A stretch of DNA of 64,000 nt from RUG11237 sp045126515 (lineage in GTDB: Bacteria; Bacillota; Clostridia; Lachnospirales; Lachnospiraceae), in contig JBGVOM010000048.1 of assembly GCA_045126515.1 (NCBI GenBank), positions 1-64,000 on the forward strand, written 5' to 3'. The position numbers and the translations under genes are program-made. This document shows, in pieces, positions 36,560 to 45,624 of this stretch. Within the stretch, counting starts at the first letter, position 1. Every line of letters begins with the position of its first letter. The notes below the pieces were generated by a model. It saw only the letters and a program-made list of their open reading frames with translations. It was not told where the DNA came from and ran no database searches.

Positions 36560-36718
36560 TGCAAAACCCCAGTAAAATCAATTGTTTCGGGACACATGGT
36601 TTCAACAGGGTATCAATTAGGGTATCAGCGTAATGCTGGTGCTCTTTTTGTTTTACAGCTCTGGTATATTTCAAATACTTCCTGCATATCTGCTTCTTTC
36701 TTTGCATAAAATAAATAC
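36560..36718. other. Region between tRNA-Thr and a membrane gene; possible old attachment site
   Basis: The octamer GGGTATCA occurs twice close together (about 36609-36627), the kind of short repeat used by tyrosine recombinases near tRNA ends. No integrase gene or tRNA-end duplication is present in the window. No ribosome site is seen before the next gene. Confidence 0.3.
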
Positions 36719-37225
36719 ATGAATAAATTAAAATGTTATACAATCATAGGTGCAATATTTGTTATATTCACCGGTACTCTTTCACACTTTGTTTACGAAT
36801 GGTCCGGTCAAAACTTTATACTCGGATTTTTATTTCCAGTGAACGAATCTACATGGGAGCATATGAAGCTATGCTTTTTCCCAATGCTCATTTATTCGTT
36901 CTTCATGAATAAGAGATTGAAAGATGATTATCCATGCGTTACATCTGCTCTGCTCTCTGGAATTTTGCTCGGAACCTTTCTCATCCCAGTAATTTTTTAC
37001 ACCTATTCCGGTATACTGGGAAGAAACTACGTGCCACTTGATATTGCTGTCTTTGTAATCAGCATAATCCTGGCTTTTGGGGCAGTTTACAGACTTACTC
37101 TGTCATGCAAAATGGTTTCTGACTCATTCCAGTTAGGTGTATTTGTATCCGTTCTTGCCGTATGCTTTTTCACCTTTACCTACTTACCACCGGACATTGG
37201 GCTATTTATTGCACCTACAGAATAA
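36719..37225 (+). CDS. Small integral membrane protein (DUF6512-like)
   Basis: A 168-aa protein with about five membrane helices. The segment FLFPVNESTWEHMKLCFFPML resembles the conserved N-terminal block of a family I believe is DUF6512; function unknown. The ATG lacks any Shine-Dalgarno sequence and no promoter is visible, in contrast with neighbouring genes. Its 5' region may have been replaced by recombination next to the tRNA, or it may use a leaderless start. Confidence 0.6.
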   Translation: MNKLKCYTIIGAIFVIFTGTLSHFVYEWSGQNFILGFLFPVNESTWEHMKLCFFPMLIYSFFMNKRLKDDYPCVTSALLSGILLGTFLIPVIFYTYSGILGRNYVPLDIAVFVISIILAFGAVYRLTLSCKMVSDSFQLGVFVSVLAVCFFTFTYLPPDIGLFIAPTE

Positions 37226-37302
37226 AATAACTGATAACGCCTTATTCAGATATCTAAATATTTTTATTATACTTCAGGATTGCAAAATTTACGCTTTAGT
37301 AA

Positions 37303-37333
37303 CAAAAAAGCCACCAAGGGTATTCCTGATGAC
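37303..37333 (-). terminator. Terminator after the 36-aa membrane protein gene
   Basis: GTCATCAGG and CCTTGGTGGC pair (with G-U pairs and a bulge) and are followed by six T on the minus strand. Confidence 0.65.
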
Positions 37334-37359
37334 TTAGTTAATATGTTCCAAAGTTTTTC

Positions 37360-37470
37360 TTACATTTTTCCTATTTTCTGCCTAAATTGCCGGTTCCAGC
37401 TTTCTTTAATAATGTCAGCGTTTACCCAAACAATAGCAATAGCAATAACAACTGCAATCCCAATCCCCAT
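37360..37470 (-). CDS. Predicted 36-aa single-span membrane protein
   Basis: A frame beginning MGIGIAVVIAIAIVWVNADI and ending with a basic tail (NRQFRQKIGKM). AAGGAAAGGTG precedes the ATG, a good promoter lies upstream (37536-37564) and a terminator follows. The product would be one hydrophobic helix with a positively charged cytoplasmic end. No family is recognised. The full set of expression signals is the main reason for calling it. Confidence 0.6.
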   Translation of the reverse strand: MGIGIAVVIAIAIVWVNADIIKESWNRQFRQKIGKM

Positions 37471-37535
37471 AATGTGCACCTTTCCTTCCCTTCTTAGTAG
37501 TTAAAATCACGTTTCGTTTTTAGTACCTTGGTACC

Positions 37536-37564
37536 ATTATACTACCTTTTTCACCTAATTACAA
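37536..37564 (-). promoter_or_regulatory. Promoter of the 36-aa membrane protein gene
   Basis: TTGTAA (37559-37564), 17 bp, TATAAT (37536-37541) on the minus strand. A GGTACCAAGGTAC sequence follows directly and could be an operator. Confidence 0.65.
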
Positions 37565-37581
37565 GGATTAGTGTAAAATAT

Positions 37582-37989
37582 CTAACTCTCTTTTGCCGAA
37601 ATAATCTCCACGAAAATCCCGTCCGGATCCTTAATAAAAAAGTACGGTCTTCCTAATCTCCCCTGTGAAATTTCCGGTTTTACATCTACTATACCAACCT
37701 GTTGCAGATAATCTGCAGACTTTTCTAAATCTTCCACCCATAATCCTAAATGCTTTGCACCCTTTACCTTTAAATCTGTATTTAAATCTTTGACAAATTC
37801 CGGTAATGCTGCACTGTCAGGATAACAAAACATTTCAAGAATAAAGCTGTCATTTGTCATATGAACAATTCTTACAGAGCCATCCTCTGCTCTCCAGTCC
37901 TTTACCAAAGAAAAATTCAATTTTGAGTAAAATTCAATACTTTTATCTGCATCTTTTACACTAATTGCATAATGATCTACATGAAACAC
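37582..37989 (-). CDS. VOC-family (glyoxalase-like) protein
   Basis: A 135-aa VOC-fold protein, beginning HVDHYAISVKDADKSIEFY and ending with PYFFIKDPDGIFVEI, the usual paired beta-alpha-beta units with His and Glu metal ligands. Relatives include glyoxalase I-like proteins; the substrate cannot be told. It starts at GTG (37989-37987), preceded by GGGAGAG. Confidence 0.85.
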   Translation of the reverse strand: MFHVDHYAISVKDADKSIEFYSKLNFSLVKDWRAEDGSVRIVHMTNDSFILEMFCYPDSAALPEFVKDLNTDLKVKGAKHLGLWVEDLEKSADYLQQVGIVDVKPEISQGRLGRPYFFIKDPDGIFVEIISAKES

Positions 37990-38026
37990 GATAATCTCTC
38001 CCTTTCATTCTGATTTTAATTCCACT

Positions 38027-38782
38027 TTATAATTCCACATCTAGTTCCACCGGACAATGATCGGAACCCTGAATTTCCGTATGAATTTTCGCATCTTTCA
38101 AGCACTTTTTCAGACTCTCAGATACCATAAAATAATCTATACGCCATCCTGCATTCTTTTCTCTGGCTTTAAACCGATAAGACCACCATGAATAGACCCC
38201 TTCTTTTTCCGGATAAAAATAGCGGTAACTGTCTACAAAACCACTTTCTATTGCTTTTGTCATTTTTGCACGTTCCTCATCAGTAAATCCGGCGTTTTTC
38301 CGGTTGGTTTTTGGATTCTTTAAATCAATTTCTTTATGTGCCACATTCAAATCTCCTGCATAAATAACAGGTCTCTTCTGTTCTAATCCCTTTACATATG
38401 CCAGAAAGTCATCTTCCCATTTCATCCGGTATGGAAGACGAGCCAATTCATTCTGGGAATTCGGTGTATACACCGTTACAAAATAAAACTCATCAAATTC
38501 TGCCGTAATGACCCTTCCCTCTTTATCATGTTCCTCTATGCCCAGACCATATGTCACATTTAGAGGCTTTTTTTTCGTAAAAATCGCTGTACCGGAATAC
38601 CCTTTCTTCTCTGCATAATTCCAATATTGATAATAGCCAGGAAGTTCCAGCTCTAACTGCCCCTCCGATAACTTTGTTTCCTGCAGACAGAAAATATCTG
38701 CATCCACATGTTCAAAAAATTCCATAAATCCCTTTGTAATACACGCACGCAAACCATTCACATTCCAAGATATTAATTTCAT
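38027..38782 (-). CDS. xth: Exodeoxyribonuclease III
   Basis: A 251-aa AP endonuclease/3'-exonuclease of the ExoIII family for base-excision repair. Active-site segments are ISWNVNGLRA, FCLQETKLSE, VIYAGDLNVAH and GSDHCPVEL. ATG at 38782 (MKLISWN) is chosen because GGAGG, part of the four extra upstream codons, fits as its ribosome site. Confidence 0.95.
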   Translation of the reverse strand: MKLISWNVNGLRACITKGFMEFFEHVDADIFCLQETKLSEGQLELELPGYYQYWNYAEKKGYSGTAIFTKKKPLNVTYGLGIEEHDKEGRVITAEFDEFYFVTVYTPNSQNELARLPYRMKWEDDFLAYVKGLEQKRPVIYAGDLNVAHKEIDLKNPKTNRKNAGFTDEERAKMTKAIESGFVDSYRYFYPEKEGVYSWWSYRFKAREKNAGWRIDYFMVSESLKKCLKDAKIHTEIQGSDHCPVELDVEL

Positions 38783-38903
38783 AAGTTCCTCCATATACTA
38801 TAATTTCTCTCCATTGTATCATGCCCTTCTATTTCAGGCAATTATACGAAACTTAAAAAATTTGTAAATTTGTCGATTTTTGTCTAATTTTGCAATATTT
38901 TCA

Positions 38904-38932
38904 TTGAAAATTTTATGAATTTTAGTTAAAAT
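38904..38932 (+). promoter_or_regulatory. Promoter of the hydrogenase-like receptor gene
   Basis: TTGAAA (38904-38909), 17 bp, TAAAAT (38927-38932) on the plus strand, 33 bp before the start codon. Confidence 0.7.
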
Positions 38933-38965
38933 ATATATATAATATTATGCTAGGGGGTCTGATAT

Positions 38966-40897
38966 ATGCAACAGACAAAAGAGAATTCATTAGTTCTTAC
39001 TAATAACAACTGTACGGCATGTAATCGTTGCATCTCTGTATGCCCGATATTAACATCGAATCATGCCGTGGAAGAAGATGGCTGCCAGAAGGTAATCGTA
39101 GATGGGGATGCTTGTGTCCACTGTGGTAACTGCATTCGGGTATGTGCTCACAATGCACGAGAATATCAAGATGACACATTACAGTTTTTTGAAGATTTAA
39201 AAGCAGGCAAAAAAATCAGCCTTTTAATCGCACCTGCATTTATCGCCAATTATCCAAGAGAATACAAGAAAATTCTTGGATATTTAAAATCCAAAGGAGT
39301 TAACCGCCTAATCAGCGTAAGCTTTGGTGCGGATATTACCTCTTGGGGATATTTAAAATACATTACAGAGCACAAATTTTATGGTGGAATTTCCCAGCCT
39401 TGTCCTGCAATCGTGGATTATATAGAAAAATATGTACCAGAATTAATTCCAAGACTGGTACCTGTACATAGTCCGATGATGTGCGCCGCTATTTATGCTA
39501 AAAAATATATGCATTTAACAGACCGACTGGCATTCTTAAGTCCATGTATTGCCAAGAAATCTGAGATTTCCCGCCCTGCAAATGCAGAATATATCCAGTA
39601 CAATGTTACTTTCGACCATCTGATGAATTATTTAAAAGACGAAAATCTCACTACTCAGGAAGAAACCGATGAAATTGAATATGGATTGGGCTCCATTTAT
39701 CCAACCCCCGGGGGACTCCGTGAAAATGTAGAACATTTTCTTGGTACAGACTATATGATTCGCCAGATTGAAGGAGATGTTCATGCATACCATTTCTTAG
39801 ATGAATATAAGAAACGTGTAGCTTCCGGAAAAGAACTGCCGTTCATGGTGGATGCATTAAATTGTGCCAAAGGCTGTCTGTATGGAACCGGAACAGAACC
39901 TTCCAAGGCAGATGATGACAGTATTTATTTTGAAATCCATAAACTAAGAAAAAGCGGTGGAAATCAGGCTCCTTCCAAGAAAAACCCTTGGAATCGTGAG
40001 CTTTCAAAGGAAAACCGTCTGAAGCTGTTTTATGAACAGTTTAAAGATTTGCATCTGGAAGACTTTATGTGCTCTTACAGCAAGGACAACGCTTTACATA
40101 TTCCGGAACCAGATAACAAGCAAATAGAAGATGCATTTTTAAAAATGGATAAACGCACACAAAGAGAACGTTCCATCAACTGCTCCGCCTGTGGATATAA
40201 TTCCTGCAAAGAAATGGCAAAGGCAATTGCATTAGGTGTAAATATACCTAACAACTGTATACAATTTTTGAAAAATACCGTATCCGAAGAAAAAGAACGG
40301 GTACAATTAATTTCTGAACAGATTAAAAAAGACGCAGAAGAAAAGCAAAAATTTTATGCAGAAATTTCAGCTGAATTTGAAAACATGCAAAATGCAATTT
40401 CTGAACTGGCTCTTGGCAATAACGTATCTGCAAATGATGCTACTACTTTAGCCACCAATATTGGAAAGCTGTTAGAATATTCCGATTCTCTCAATAATTC
40501 TTTGAATAACGTCAAAGAATCCGTTAAAGGATATGATGAAATGAACACGGCAATTATTAAGATTTCTAATCAGACCAATATGTTGGCTTTAAATGCCGGT
40601 ATTGAAGCTGCCCGTTCCGGAGAAGCCGGAAAAGGATTTGCTGTTATTGCAGACAGAGTGCGTGAATTGTCCATTCAGACCAAAACAGCAGTGGAGAATT
40701 CCAAAGAACAGAGTGATGAATTAATTCCTGCATTAGAGGAACTAAGCAAAAGTACGGAAACTTTGTTGAAAACCTTGTCTGAAATGAACTGCACTACTGC
40801 ACAGTTAGCGACAAGTTCACAAGAAATTTCTGACCGATCCACTGTGATTGATGAAACCATCACAAGACTTGCTGACAAAATGAAAGAACTTACATAA
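38966..40897 (+). CDS. Cytoplasmic chemoreceptor fused to ferredoxin and [FeFe]-hydrogenase-like domains
   Basis: A 643-aa soluble protein. Two 4Fe-4S ferredoxin clusters (Cys16/19/22/26 and Cys50/53/56/60) lead into an [FeFe]-hydrogenase large-subunit domain (about 85-320). All four H-cluster cysteines are kept: Cys146 in SQPCPA, Cys194 in SPCIAKKSE, Cys300 and Cys304. The proton-transfer cysteine of the usual TSCCP motif is Pro145 here. A further Fe-S domain (Cys406/409/414/431) is followed by a coiled coil and an MCP signalling tip (EAARSGEAGKGFAVIADRV, about 548-566). There is no membrane segment. It is probably a hydrogen, CO or redox sensor that signals to CheA. AGGGGG precedes the ATG. 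Confidence 0.88.
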   Translation: MQQTKENSLVLTNNNCTACNRCISVCPILTSNHAVEEDGCQKVIVDGDACVHCGNCIRVCAHNAREYQDDTLQFFEDLKAGKKISLLIAPAFIANYPREYKKILGYLKSKGVNRLISVSFGADITSWGYLKYITEHKFYGGISQPCPAIVDYIEKYVPELIPRLVPVHSPMMCAAIYAKKYMHLTDRLAFLSPCIAKKSEISRPANAEYIQYNVTFDHLMNYLKDENLTTQEETDEIEYGLGSIYPTPGGLRENVEHFLGTDYMIRQIEGDVHAYHFLDEYKKRVASGKELPFMVDALNCAKGCLYGTGTEPSKADDDSIYFEIHKLRKSGGNQAPSKKNPWNRELSKENRLKLFYEQFKDLHLEDFMCSYSKDNALHIPEPDNKQIEDAFLKMDKRTQRERSINCSACGYNSCKEMAKAIALGVNIPNNCIQFLKNTVSEEKERVQLISEQIKKDAEEKQKFYAEISAEFENMQNAISELALGNNVSANDATTLATNIGKLLEYSDSLNNSLNNVKESVKGYDEMNTAIIKISNQTNMLALNAGIEAARSGEAGKGFAVIADRVRELSIQTKTAVENSKEQSDELIPALEELSKSTETLLKTLSEMNCTTAQLATSSQEISDRSTVIDETITRLADKMKELT

Positions 40898-40943
40898 TAA
40901 TAAAGAGTGCAGTTCATATTTTGTTGTTTGCCTTACTTACATA

Positions 40944-40982
40944 GCCCATGATGGGGAGTGAAAACCTTTCCCCATCATGGGC
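40944..40982. terminator. Hairpin between convergent genes
   Basis: GCCCATGATGGGGA (40944-40957) and TCCCCATCATGGGC (40969-40982) form a perfect 14-bp stem. The following T content is weak in both directions, but it lies between the receptor gene and gatB and may end both transcripts. Confidence 0.65.
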
Positions 40983-41036
40983 GTTCTTGAAACCCCAAAA
41001 GCTAAACTGCTGCTTCTTCTTTCTCTGATGATATAT

Positions 41037-42467
41037 TTACAGTAATTCCTTCAAAATCTTATTTACCATACCAGGATTTGCCTTACCTTGCATTGCTTTC
41101 ATAGTCTGTCCCACTAAGAACCCAATGGCCTTTTCTTTACCATTGTGATAATCTTCTACAGACTGTGGATTATCTGCAATTACTTTTTCGATGGTAGCTC
41201 TTAAAGCACCCTCGTCATTCACGGCTTTCAAGCCTTTTTCTTCCACATATTTGTCCGGATCAATATCTTCCTTAAAGATTACTTCAAATACTTCCTTAGC
41301 TACAGAACTGTTAATGGTTCCTGCGTCTACCAGTTCAATCAGTTTTGCAAGATTTTCCGGTGAGAAGGATAAATCATCTGCTTCCATATCATTTTCCTTC
41401 ATCAGGCGAAGTGTTTCCACCATTAACCAGTTAGAAACTTTCTTTGGTTTCTTGCAAAGCTCTGTGGTAGCTTCGAACAAGTCTGCCATCTTTTTGGAGG
41501 AAGTAAGGATTTCTGCGTCGTATTCTGGAATATCAAATTCCTTTTTATATCTTTCCAACTTTTCGGTACGAAGTTCCGGCTGTGCTGCCTTGATTCTTGC
41601 AATCCATTCATCACTGATTACAATCGGAACAAGGTCAGGATCCGGGAAATAACGGTAATCCTGTGCATCTTCTTTAGAACGCATTGCATAAGAGTATTCC
41701 TTATTGTCATCCCAACGTCTTGTCTCCTGAATTACTTCTTTTCCTTCTTCTAACAGTTCAATCTGACGTGCTCTTTCCCCTTCAATGGCCCTTGCAATAG
41801 CTTTAAAGGAGTTTAAGTTCTTCATTTCTGTTCTGGTACCAAATTCTTTTGCACCTACTTCACGAACAGAAAGGTTTACGTCCGCACGCATGGAACCTTC
41901 GTTTAACTTACAGTCAGATGCACCTAAATACTGGATAATCAGACGTAACTTATCAAGATAAGCGATAACTTCCTCTGCAGAACGCATATCCGGTTCAGAT
42001 ACAATTTCAATCAGAGGTACACCTGAACGGTTAAAGTCTACTAAGGAACAATCTTCCCATTCATCATGTACTAATTTACCTGCATCTTCTTCCATATGAA
42101 TTTCATGGATACCAATAGTCTTCTTTCCTGCCGGAGTATCAATTTCCACACCGCCGTTTCTACAGATTGGCAGATATAACTGAGAAATCTGATAGTTCTG
42201 TGGATTATCCGGATAGAAATAATTCTTACGGTCAAATTTACAATACTGTGTGATAGAACAGTTGGTTGCCAGACCTACCGCAATAGCATATTCCACAACC
42301 TGTTTATTTAATACAGGAAGAGAACCAGGCATACCGGTACATACCGGACAGGTATGGGTATTTGGTGCGCCACCAAACTCTGTACTACAGGAACAGAAAA
42401 TTTTTGTTTTTGTTGCTAATTCTACATGGACTTCAAGTCCAATGACTGTTTCATACTGTTTTGCCAT
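41037..42467 (-). CDS. gatB: Asp-tRNA(Asn)/Glu-tRNA(Gln) amidotransferase subunit B
   Basis: A 476-aa GatB. The kinase-like cradle begins YETVIGLEVHVELAT with GMPGSLPVLN and YFYPDNPQNYQISQ; the helical and YqeY-like tail ends with NPGMVNKILKELL. It activates mischarged Asp-tRNA(Asn) or Glu-tRNA(Gln) for amidation. AGGAGGTG precedes the ATG, 13 bp after gatA. It is last in the aspS-gatCAB operon. Confidence 0.98.
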   Translation of the reverse strand: MAKQYETVIGLEVHVELATKTKIFCSCSTEFGGAPNTHTCPVCTGMPGSLPVLNKQVVEYAIAVGLATNCSITQYCKFDRKNYFYPDNPQNYQISQLYLPICRNGGVEIDTPAGKKTIGIHEIHMEEDAGKLVHDEWEDCSLVDFNRSGVPLIEIVSEPDMRSAEEVIAYLDKLRLIIQYLGASDCKLNEGSMRADVNLSVREVGAKEFGTRTEMKNLNSFKAIARAIEGERARQIELLEEGKEVIQETRRWDDNKEYSYAMRSKEDAQDYRYFPDPDLVPIVISDEWIARIKAAQPELRTEKLERYKKEFDIPEYDAEILTSSKKMADLFEATTELCKKPKKVSNWLMVETLRLMKENDMEADDLSFSPENLAKLIELVDAGTINSSVAKEVFEVIFKEDIDPDKYVEEKGLKAVNDEGALRATIEKVIADNPQSVEDYHNGKEKAIGFLVGQTMKAMQGKANPGMVNKILKELL

Positions 42468-42480
42468 GGATGCACACCTC

Positions 42481-43944
42481 CTAATCTTCTATCATGCCCG
42501 GACGTTTGTAGTCACGTGTCTGTTCAAAACTATATGCTGCACGAATGATATTTTTTTCCTTAAAGCAGTCACCGATTAACTGTAAACCAATTGGAAGTCC
42601 CTTGCTGTCCTCACCTGCAGGAACCGTAATTCCAGGAAGTCCGGCTAAGTTTACAGAAATAGTATAGATATCTCCTAAATACATTTTAATAGGGTCGCTT
42701 AAAGAATCTCCTAATTTCGGTGCTGTAGTAGGTGCTGCCGGTCCTAAAATCACATCATATTTTTCAAATGCTTTATCAAATTCCTTCTTAATTAAAGCTT
42801 TGGTACGAAGTGCCTTTAAGTAATAAGCATCGTAATAACCGGAACTTAACACGAAAGAACCAAGCATAATTCTACGCTTTACTTCTGCACCAAAACCTTC
42901 GGAACGACTCTTCTTGTACATATTGTGAAGTCCCTCGTAATCTTTTGTTCTATAGCCGTATTTTACACCATCAAAACGAGAAAGGTTAGAACTTGCCTCT
43001 GCTGCTGCAATTACATAATATGCAGGAATAGCATAATCAACTAATCCCAAATCAAATTCCTCTACGATGGCACCTTTTTCTTCTAACACCTTAGCTGCGT
43101 CTAAAACAACTTTTTTTACCTCAGCATCTAAGCCTTCTCCAAAATACGCCTTTGGAATACCAATCTTTAATCCCTTTACATCATCTACCAAAGCAGAAGT
43201 AAAGTCATAATCTTCTCTCTTTACAGAAGTAGAATCTTTAGGGTCATAGCTGGCAATAGCCTCTAAAATTGTTGCGCAGTCTGTTACATCCTTAGCCACT
43301 GGTCCAATCTGGTCAAGAGAAGAACCGTAGGCAATTAAACCATAACGGGAAACGGTACCGTAAGTTGGCTTAATACCAGTTACGCCACAGAAAGAACTTG
43401 GCTGACGGATGGAACCACCGGTATCGGATCCTAATGCGTAAGAACATTCTTCTGCTGCCACTGCCGCACAGGAACCGCCAGAAGAACCGCCCGGTACATG
43501 AGCTGTATTCCAAGGATTCTTGGTTTCTCCATAGGCAGATGTTTCTGTGGTAGAACCCATGGCAAACTCATCCATGTTTGTTTTACCTAAAATTACAGCA
43601 CCTGCTTTTTCTAAGTTTACTACAGCTTCTGCTGTATAAGTTGGTACAAAATTAGACAGAATCTTAGAACTGCATGTAGTAAGCATGTCCTTTGTACACA
43701 TATTATCCTTAATTGCTACCGGCACACCTGCTAATGGTCCTGTCAAAGTTCCATTATCAATTAATTTCTGAACTTCCTCTGCCTTTTTTAAGGCTCCTTC
43801 TTTATCTACTGTCACATAACAATTTAAAGTGTCTTCACTTTTTTCAATCTGGGCAATAGCGGCTTCCACTGCTTCTTTTACAGTTACTTCTTTTGCCTTA
43901 ATTTTCTTGCCAAGCTCTACTGCTGTTAAATTCATTAAACCCAC
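42481..43944 (-). CDS. gatA: Asp-tRNA(Asn)/Glu-tRNA(Gln) amidotransferase subunit A
   Basis: A 487-aa amidase-signature enzyme that releases ammonia from glutamine for tRNA amidation. The Ser-cisSer-Lys triad is visible in GVPVAIKDN (Lys), GGSSGGSCAA (cis-Ser) and SDTGGSIRQPSSFCG (nucleophile). Translation most likely starts at GTG (43944-43942), which is seven bases from GGAGG; the ATG three codons later is less well placed. It is preceded by gatC with 11 bp between. Confidence 0.97.
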   Translation of the reverse strand: MGLMNLTAVELGKKIKAKEVTVKEAVEAAIAQIEKSEDTLNCYVTVDKEGALKKAEEVQKLIDNGTLTGPLAGVPVAIKDNMCTKDMLTTCSSKILSNFVPTYTAEAVVNLEKAGAVILGKTNMDEFAMGSTTETSAYGETKNPWNTAHVPGGSSGGSCAAVAAEECSYALGSDTGGSIRQPSSFCGVTGIKPTYGTVSRYGLIAYGSSLDQIGPVAKDVTDCATILEAIASYDPKDSTSVKREDYDFTSALVDDVKGLKIGIPKAYFGEGLDAEVKKVVLDAAKVLEEKGAIVEEFDLGLVDYAIPAYYVIAAAEASSNLSRFDGVKYGYRTKDYEGLHNMYKKSRSEGFGAEVKRRIMLGSFVLSSGYYDAYYLKALRTKALIKKEFDKAFEKYDVILGPAAPTTAPKLGDSLSDPIKMYLGDIYTISVNLAGLPGITVPAGEDSKGLPIGLQLIGDCFKEKNIIRAAYSFEQTRDYKRPGMIED

Positions 43945-43955
43945 AGTGCTACCTC

Positions 43956-44249
43956 CTATTCTACTGTCTTAGGCACCTTGAATGCCCCTTCTTTTACGCC
44001 TGGTGCGTTCTTTAAGATATTTTCTCTGTCATCACCATTGGTTACCACATCTTCACGGAACACATTGTTTACCGGAAATACGTGGGACATAGGTTCTACA
44101 TTAGATGTGTCTAACTCATTTAATTTATCAATATAGTCAAGCATTTTTCCCATATCGGATTTTGCCTGCTCTTTTTCTTCCTCGGATAACTCTAATTTTG
44201 CAAGAATACCAACGTATTCCATGGTTTCATCTGAAATAATATTTGCCAT
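43956..44249 (-). CDS. gatC: Asp-tRNA(Asn)/Glu-tRNA(Gln) amidotransferase subunit C
   Basis: A 97-aa GatC, the belt subunit that holds GatA and GatB together. It shows the family pattern VGILAKLELSEEEKE, MGKMLDYIDKLNELDTSNVEPM and a C-terminal NAPGVKEGAFKVPKTV. AGGAGG precedes the ATG, 10 bp after aspS. Confidence 0.96.
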   Translation of the reverse strand: MANIISDETMEYVGILAKLELSEEEKEQAKSDMGKMLDYIDKLNELDTSNVEPMSHVFPVNNVFREDVVTNGDDRENILKNAPGVKEGAFKVPKTVE

Positions 44250-44259
44250 TTTCTGCCTC

Positions 44260-45591
44260 CTATGGTTCTAATCTGCTTAAATCTCTTGGGAATAATGTGG
44301 TTTCACGCACATTGTCTTCTCCTAACAATTTCATGGTCAGTCGTTCCAGTCCAAGTCCTAAACCGCCATGTGGTGGCATACCATGCTTAAATGCACTTAA
44401 ATACTGTTCCATTCCTTCCGTTGTCATGCCACGGGCAGCAATCTTTTCCACAAACATATTGTAATCGTGGATACGCTGTCCACCAGTGGTAATTTCCATA
44501 CCCCGGAACAATAAGTCAAAGCTTAATGTGTAGGTTGGGTCTGCCGGGTCATCCATAGCATACACCGGACGTTTCTTACTTGGATAATGTGTTACAAATA
44601 CAAAATCTGCATCGTATTCTTCTTTAAAATACTGGCTGATTAACACTTCTTCTTCCGGCTCTAAATCAAACGGATTCTTAATCTGACGGTTATATTTTTC
44701 TGAAACTAATTTCTTTGCTTCATCAAAACGAACTGTCGGAATCTTGTCTACCTTTGGAAGTACTACATTTAACATTTTTAATTCTTTAGCATAGTCTTTC
44801 TGTAATAATTCCATAGTATACTGCAAAAATCCTGTTTCCATAGCCATAATATCTTCAAAACCGTCAATATAACCCATTTCAAAGTCCAGAGATGTATACT
44901 CATTTAAGTGACGCTTTGTGTTATGTTTTTCTGCACGGAATACCGGTGCTGCTTCAAATACTCTGTCAAATACACCTACCATCATCTGTTTATAAAACTG
45001 TGGTGACTGTGCGAGTACTGCCGGTCTGTGGAAATACTCTAAACGGAACATATTTGCTCCACCTTCTGCTCCTTTTGCTCCAATTTTTGGTGTGCGGATT
45101 TCAGTAAATCCTTCTTTAAATAAAAAGTCACGGAATCCCCTTACAATTCCTTCCTGAATTTTAAACTTTGCACGTTCTCTTACATTACGAAGGGAAATCG
45201 GACGCATGGAAAGCTTTGCTTCTAAAGAAGTGTTTAATTTCCATTTGCTGATGGCAAGTGGCATCGGCTCTGTTGGCTCAGATAACACTTTAATTGTCTT
45301 TAATCTTACTTCAATGCCATTTGGTGCTCTGTCTTCTACTGCTACTACACCTTCCACTTCTACTGTGGATGCTTCTTTTAATGTTTTGATGTCAAAATCT
45401 GTAACACCTTCTTCAAATACACACTGCAACAAGCCTTCTCTTTTACGAAGTACCACAAATGCCACATCACCCATATCACGGATAGTGTGCACTGCACCGT
45501 TTACCTTTACTTCTTTTCCTGTGTAATCACCTGCTAAAAGCTCACTGATTTCTAATGTGTCTTTGCGGTTTACGCCTTCCATAAATTCCAT
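44260..45591 (-). CDS. aspS: Aspartate--tRNA ligase, archaeal type, likely non-discriminating
   Basis: A 443-aa class II synthetase of the archaeal/eukaryotic AspRS type, much shorter than the ~590-aa bacterial AspS because it lacks the GAD insertion. It has an N-terminal OB fold, motif 2 (FRAEKHNTKRHLNEYTSLDFE) and motif 3 (GGLGLGLERLTMKLLG). Its operon with gatCAB and an Asn-specifier T box points to a non-discriminating enzyme that makes Asp-tRNA(Asn) for amidation. Whether a separate bacterial AspRS exists elsewhere cannot be seen here. GGAGG lies 11 bases before the ATG. Confidence 0.93.
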   Translation of the reverse strand: MEFMEGVNRKDTLEISELLAGDYTGKEVKVNGAVHTIRDMGDVAFVVLRKREGLLQCVFEEGVTDFDIKTLKEASTVEVEGVVAVEDRAPNGIEVRLKTIKVLSEPTEPMPLAISKWKLNTSLEAKLSMRPISLRNVRERAKFKIQEGIVRGFRDFLFKEGFTEIRTPKIGAKGAEGGANMFRLEYFHRPAVLAQSPQFYKQMMVGVFDRVFEAAPVFRAEKHNTKRHLNEYTSLDFEMGYIDGFEDIMAMETGFLQYTMELLQKDYAKELKMLNVVLPKVDKIPTVRFDEAKKLVSEKYNRQIKNPFDLEPEEEVLISQYFKEEYDADFVFVTHYPSKKRPVYAMDDPADPTYTLSFDLLFRGMEITTGGQRIHDYNMFVEKIAARGMTTEGMEQYLSAFKHGMPPHGGLGLGLERLTMKLLGEDNVRETTLFPRDLSRLEP

Positions 45592-45624
45592 TTTCTGTAA
45601 TTCCTCCTTTTATTTTTCCATAAG

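Noticed and set aside
36423..36743. 106-codon minus-strand frame with a familiar-looking GIEPVTSS peptide
   Set aside because: That peptide is the reverse complement of the tRNA-Thr gene, a frequent false protein annotation.
38966..40897. Functional energy-yielding [FeFe]-hydrogenase
   Set aside because: The MCP tip, the missing proton-transfer cysteine and the lack of subunit or maturation genes nearby favour a sensor.
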